Shown here one piece after another: positions 7,575 through 9,763 of a DNA stretch of 9,763 bases. A model generated the notes under the pieces. That model was not told where the DNA came from, did no database searches, and saw only the letters and a list, made by a program, of their open reading frames with translations. Source of the DNA: an uncultured Neomegalonema sp. (lineage in GTDB: Bacteria > Pseudomonadota > Alphaproteobacteria > Rhodobacterales > Rhodobacteraceae); assembly GCA_937958345.1 (NCBI GenBank), contig CALGNW010000127.1, forward strand, positions 1 to 9,763, written 5' to 3'. Each line of letters opens with the position of its first letter. The first letter of the stretch is position 1. The translations under genes were made by a program, and so were the position numbers.

Positions 7575-7765
7575 GGCACACCCCGAACGCTACAAAATGA
7601 GCGAGGCCGGTGTCGGAAAACGAAGGCTGCCGCAAAAAAAAGCGCGGCGCATTCTGTTGTTTCGGTATGGGTCGCGGTGCGTTCATTTCTGCCGCTACTG
7701 CGCTTTACCGATTGTGTCCCGAACCTGATCTCTCTCGTTGGCTTCGATGATCACGCGAATCGGCT

Positions 7766-7788
7766 ACCGTTAAAATTCTCCTAAAGGT
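7766..7788. promoter_or_regulatory. Imperfect dyad containing a CtrA-like TTAA-N7-CTAA motif
   Basis: The sequence is symmetrical as ACC-N-TTA-N9-TAA-N-GGT. It contains TTAA-N7-CTAA (7770-7784), one base from the alphaproteobacterial CtrA consensus TTAA-N7-TTAA. It sits about 190 bases from the hfaB-like start and 250 from the other start. It is a candidate operator only. Confidence 0.3.
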
Positions 7789-7822
7789 TGAGTGATTCGT
7801 CTATGGGACTAGGTCTTTTTAC

Positions 7823-7849
7823 CCGTACCGCACCCGTTGACAGGTACGG
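7823..7849. promoter_or_regulatory. Inverted repeat CCGTACC-N13-GGTACGG
   Basis: Two perfect seven-base arms are separated by 13 bases, overlapping a TTGACA hexamer on the plus strand. No T run follows on either strand, so I favour an operator-like site over a terminator. Confidence 0.35.
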
Positions 7850-7989
7850 CGATTCGGGCATCCGCGCATGTTTTACGCCGCCGCGCCCGAAGGCTGCGGT
7901 CAACGCGGGACTGGCAGTCTAGACCATCCGGCCAATAGGCAGGCGGCCCCTCTTCGGCAACAGTGAGATGGTTCTGCAAATTCCTTGGA

Positions 7990-8022
7990 ATTTTTTCTCG
8001 GATCGCGCGGACCCGAAAAAAT
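7990..8022 (+). promoter_or_regulatory. AT-armed hairpin directly before the ribosome site of the gene at 8037
   Basis: ATTTTTTC (7990-7997) pairs with GAAAAAAT (8015-8022), with inner GG/CC pairs around a GC-rich loop. The ribosome site AGAGG begins three bases later. If transcribed, the hairpin would lie beside the start region and could affect translation or mRNA life. Confidence 0.35.
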
Positions 8023-8036
8023 AAAGAGGTACTGTC

Positions 8037-8561
8037 ATGCGCATCCCGTTCGGCCAATGCGGTTTCTACGCCGCACTGTTTGCGACTTTGATGTCGGGGG
8101 CCGCACAGGCTCAGATGTCAAACCGGCCCTTCAACTTCAGCTCGCCGGGAACAGCGGGGCTCGGCATCAGCATTGCGGGACAACAGGCGATCCTGAACCA
8201 GCACATCACCGGCGCAACGCCCGATGTTCTGCTGCGGGATGCGAATGGCATGTTGCTGGATGTCGTGCGCGGGCCGGAGCGCATTGCCGTAGTGACCGGC
8301 GCGGACGGCGACGTGCGCCCCGGTTTCCGGCGCAGCTTCCGCACCGGATCATCGGGTCTGAGGGCGGGCGCGTTCAATTCGTTCTTCGTCGCCGACGCGC
8401 GTCGGCGTTACAGCCCGGCGCTTTACCTCTTTACCGCAGAATCCAACGTACCGGTTGATACATGGACAACCCGCGTCGTCACCGATGGCCGCATTCAATA
8501 CAGCGCCATTGGGCCGGTAAATACATGGACCGGATATGTCTATGGAATGGACCTTCGCTAG
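8037..8561 (+). CDS. Secreted protein of unknown function with NRPF mature N-terminus, possible HfaB-channel client or accessory
   Basis: A 174-residue protein with a Sec signal peptide (hydrophobic core, then AAQA; likely cleavage at Ala25/Gln26). The mature chain starts QMSNRPFNF, matching position for position the Q-x-x-NRP-[F/W]-x-F start of the small protein encoded at 5032-5418. Beyond this the two differ. This one has a mixed, probably folded sequence with LRDANGMLLDVV (about 66-77), an Arg-rich stretch near 93-126 and an aromatic C-terminus ending YVYGMDLR, with no repeats. The FNFSSP...GQQAILN start also faintly recalls CsgF, the curli factor whose N-terminus binds inside CsgG, but I would not assign that. 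The ATG at 8037 has AGAGG seven bases upstream. The gene is divergent from the hfaB-like gene and converges on the LuxR-type regulator. I do not recognise a named family. Confidence 0.75.
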   Translation: MRIPFGQCGFYAALFATLMSGAAQAQMSNRPFNFSSPGTAGLGISIAGQQAILNQHITGATPDVLLRDANGMLLDVVRGPERIAVVTGADGDVRPGFRRSFRTGSSGLRAGAFNSFFVADARRRYSPALYLFTAESNVPVDTWTTRVVTDGRIQYSAIGPVNTWTGYVYGMDLR

Positions 8562-8571
8562 CGGTCGGACC

Positions 8572-8591
8572 GGCGGGGGTGCGCCCCCGCC
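8572..8591. terminator. Bidirectional GC hairpin between convergent genes
   Basis: GGCGGGGG (8572-8579) and CCCCCGCC (8584-8591) form a perfect eight-base stem with a TGCG loop. It lies between the stop of the plus-strand gene at 8561 and the stop of the minus-strand regulator at 8594. No T run is present on either side, so it may need help from Rho or simply protect 3' ends. Confidence 0.65.
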
Positions 8592-8593
8592 CG

Positions 8594-9262
8594 TTACGGC
8601 ATCGGCCCGCTGGCCGGGGCAGGCTCCGAGCCGGAATACCCGTGACCGACAGCCCAGCACGCAACTTGGGTCCGGTTCGAAACACCGATTTTGCGCAAGA
8701 CCGAATTCATGTGCGCCTTGACGGTCGACTCGGAGATATCAAGCTTCCGCGCGATCACCTTGTTTGCAAGACCGTCCGCGACAAGGCGCAGAACGTCCTG
8801 CTCCCGCGCGGTAAAATGCACGTCCTCCGCATGCAGGCCCGCCTTGTTCGACGATGCGTCCGACGGAAAGCACTCATGCCCCGCCAGCACCAGCTTTAGC
8901 CCGTCGAGGATCAGTTCCGGCGTCAGGCGCAGCGACAGATACGCGGCCAGCCCCTGTTCCCGCGCGGCCTGCATATGGGTGCTGGAATTGCCGGAATCGA
9001 TCATCACCGCTCTGGTTTCAGGCAGGCACGCCCGAACGACGGCGCAATCCGCCTCAAACCGCCCCGCATGTTTGTGATAGCCGATAATGCAAAGGTCCGG
9101 CGTCTCGTCCCAAACAATATCATGCAGCTTTTTCGGATCGTCTATCTCGCAAACCACATCGAAGTTATGACTGTCCAAAAAGCTTGCGAGCGAATGCGCG
9201 ACAAAACGGTCCGCATGCGCAATAACGACAGACGGGCGCACCGCGCCAATCACATGTTCCAT
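8594..9262 (-). CDS. LuxR/FixJ-type transcriptional regulator with degenerate receiver domain (CsgD-like role proposed)
   Basis: A 222-residue protein of response-regulator architecture. A receiver-like N-terminal domain (about 10-125) is followed by a LuxR-type helix-turn-helix (about 148-207) with FTAREQDVLRLVADG, ANKVIARKL and ISESTVKAHMNSVLRKIGV, all typical of NarL/FixJ proteins. The receiver lacks key residues. The phospho-acceptor Asp of 'P-D-L-x-L-L-D' is replaced by Gly61 in PDLCIIGY. The acidic pair near the N-terminus is reduced to HAD. The usual Lys before the last helix is missing in AYLSLRLTPE. It is therefore unlikely to be phosphorylated in the standard way. CsgD, which controls curli in E. 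coli, is also a LuxR-type protein with an atypical receiver. The position beside the hfaB-like locus suggests that this protein controls it, which is inference. The start ATG follows a purine-rich GGGGGCGAGGG. Confidence 0.93.
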   Translation of the reverse strand: MEHVIGAVRPSVVIAHADRFVAHSLASFLDSHNFDVVCEIDDPKKLHDIVWDETPDLCIIGYHKHAGRFEADCAVVRACLPETRAVMIDSGNSSTHMQAAREQGLAAYLSLRLTPELILDGLKLVLAGHECFPSDASSNKAGLHAEDVHFTAREQDVLRLVADGLANKVIARKLDISESTVKAHMNSVLRKIGVSNRTQVACWAVGHGYSGSEPAPASGPMP

Positions 9263-9301
9263 ACCCTCGCCCCCGCGATCGAGTAATTCAATTATCGTGA
9301 A

Positions 9302-9376
9302 TCTACTTCGGGTAGAATACCATGCCGTCCCGCTCCGGTAAAGCGGGCCACCCCCACAGCGGGCAGAAACCTGCCC
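9302..9376 (-). promoter_or_regulatory. Three tandem small hairpins in the probable regulator leader
   Basis: TCTAC/GTAGA with a TTCGG loop (9302-9316), CCCGCT/AGCGGG with a seven-base loop (9329-9347) and GGGCAG/CTGCCC with an AAAC loop (9361-9376) are each perfect. They lie 40 to 114 bases before the regulator ATG. They may be part of its 5' leader or the 3' end of the upstream transcript. None has a U run. Confidence 0.35.
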
Positions 9377-9535
9377 TTACACCGTACCCTGAAATCCCTG
9401 ATTTCCGCGTGTCTGAAAGCAAAAACCGCGGAGAGGCAAGGCCCGCCCCCGATTTTACCGGGCGCTGGCAAGGCGCGCCGCAGCGTTCACAAAATAGCGA
9501 GATACAGCGTCAACGTCCGAACCGAACAATCAGAA

Positions 9536-9552
9536 CGTGTAAATTTTACACG
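9536..9552. promoter_or_regulatory. Perfect palindrome CGTGTAAA-T-TTTACACG, candidate operator
   Basis: The arms are eight bases each around a single central T, an exact dyad of the kind bound by homodimeric repressors. It lies 25 bases past the stop of the minus-strand gene at 9577 and about 270 bases before the regulator ATG. The binding protein is unknown. Confidence 0.5.
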
Positions 9553-9576
9553 CGAAGGTGTCAGAGAAAGCCCGCT

Positions 9577-9763
9577 TTATTCCGCCGCCTGCACCGCGCC
9601 CAGCCGCGCCGCCTCCTCCGCAATGATCACGGCAATCAATGCGCAATCCTCGACACTAAAGGTCAGCGGGACGCGCACATCGCATGTCGTCGACAGCACG
9701 GAACGGGTGTTGGGCAGGTCGGGCGGATCACCGAGGTACTTCCAGGAATCATAGCGGCTGGTA
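9577..9763 (-). CDS. Partial gene, C-terminal 61 residues, possibly a DegT/DnrJ/EryC1-type aminotransferase
   Basis: A minus-strand frame enters from the right edge and ends with TAA at 9577-9579. The visible end includes RYDSWKYLGDPPDLPNTRSV, then STTCDVRVPLTFSVEDCALI and a helical, Ala-rich tail ending QAAE. The order of a tryptophan-containing loop, Leu-Pro-Asn-Thr, a short strand with Val-Pro-Leu and then an acidic helix resembles the C-terminal small domain of PLP-dependent sugar aminotransferases of the DegT/DnrJ/EryC1/StrS group. The catalytic lysine would lie outside the window, so this is a tentative reading. The GC-rich codons fit native chromosome. Confidence 0.5.
   Translation of the reverse strand, partial: TSRYDSWKYLGDPPDLPNTRSVLSTTCDVRVPLTFSVEDCALIAVIIAEEAARLGAVQAAE

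Larger units (their letters stand above)
7575..8036. promoter_or_regulatory. 462-base divergent intergenic region between hfaB-like and secreted-protein genes
   Basis: No convincing gene is present. Short open frames here lack ribosome sites and recognisable motifs. The region must carry the promoters of the two divergent units. It contains several dyads, listed separately, the palindrome GTCTAGAC at 7917-7924, and a run of eight A residues at 7634-7641. A TTGACA hexamer at 7837-7842 has no good -10 partner at 16-18 bases. The length and number of dyads suggest that the locus is regulated. Confidence 0.6.
9263..9576. other. 314-base non-coding region upstream of the regulator
   Basis: I see no gene here. 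On the regulator side there are three small hairpins in a row (9302-9316, 9329-9347, 9361-9376). On the far side lies a perfect 17-base dyad (9536-9552). The middle part, about 9380-9530, shows nothing I can name. The region should contain the regulator's promoter and the 3' end of the upstream gene's transcript. Confidence 0.55.

Noticed and set aside
7837..7842. TTGACA as a -35 box
   Set aside because: No acceptable -10 hexamer lies 16-18 bases downstream on the plus strand, so a promoter cannot be claimed from this hexamer alone.
7809..8057. 82-codon minus-strand frame in the divergent promoter region
   Set aside because: It lacks a ribosome site, overlaps the signal-peptide start of the gene at 8037, and shows no motif.
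9335..9461. Inverted CCGGTAAA (9335-9342) and TTTACCGG (9454-9461)
   Set aside because: Eight-base arms more than 100 bases apart, with the first arm inside another hairpin's loop. This is likely chance.

Overview
The window looks like chromosomal DNA from an alphaproteobacterium. The evidence is high-GC coding sequence in most genes, a PAS/HisKA/REC hybrid kinase of a type common in that class, a transglutaminase-like protein of an alphaproteobacterial type, and above all a CsgG/HfaB-family lipoprotein. HfaB, HfaA and HfaD anchor the holdfast adhesin in Caulobacterales and relatives. I cannot fix the genus.

Layout from left to right. A gene on the minus strand runs off the left edge (1-182). 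Next come an AIPR-family (abortive infection / phage resistance type) gene of clearly lower GC (319-1893, minus) and a C-terminal remnant of an IS30-family transposase (1903-2100, minus). Together they look like a small acquired patch inserted just behind the 3' end of a hybrid histidine kinase gene (2111-4099, minus). Divergent from the kinase is a transglutaminase-like gene (4232-5035, plus), whose stop codon overlaps the stop codon of the next, convergent gene.

The centre of interest is 5032-9262, a putative surface-fibre or adhesin-anchor locus. On the minus strand an hfaB/csgG-like lipoprotein gene (6666-7574) is translationally coupled to an acidic, cysteine-free repeat protein (5608-6666). 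A heavily structured 189-base gap and a small Ser/Gly/Asn/Thr-rich secreted protein (5032-5418) follow. Divergent from hfaB is another small secreted protein (8037-8561, plus). It converges, across a GC-rich hairpin, on a LuxR/FixJ-type regulator (8594-9262, minus) whose receiver domain has lost its phospho-acceptor aspartate. The two small secreted proteins begin, directly after their predicted signal peptide cleavage sites, with the same pattern Q-x-x-N-R-P-[F/W]-x-F. I read this as a candidate export or recognition signal for the CsgG/HfaB channel. The arrangement of channel, secreted subunits and a CsgD-like regulator resembles a reduced curli system, with no recognisable csgE, csgC, csgA or csgB.

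The right end holds a 314-base non-coding stretch with three small hairpins and a perfect 17-base dyad. It is followed by the C-terminal end of an enzyme gene on the minus strand, possibly a DegT/DnrJ-type aminotransferase, cut by the window edge.
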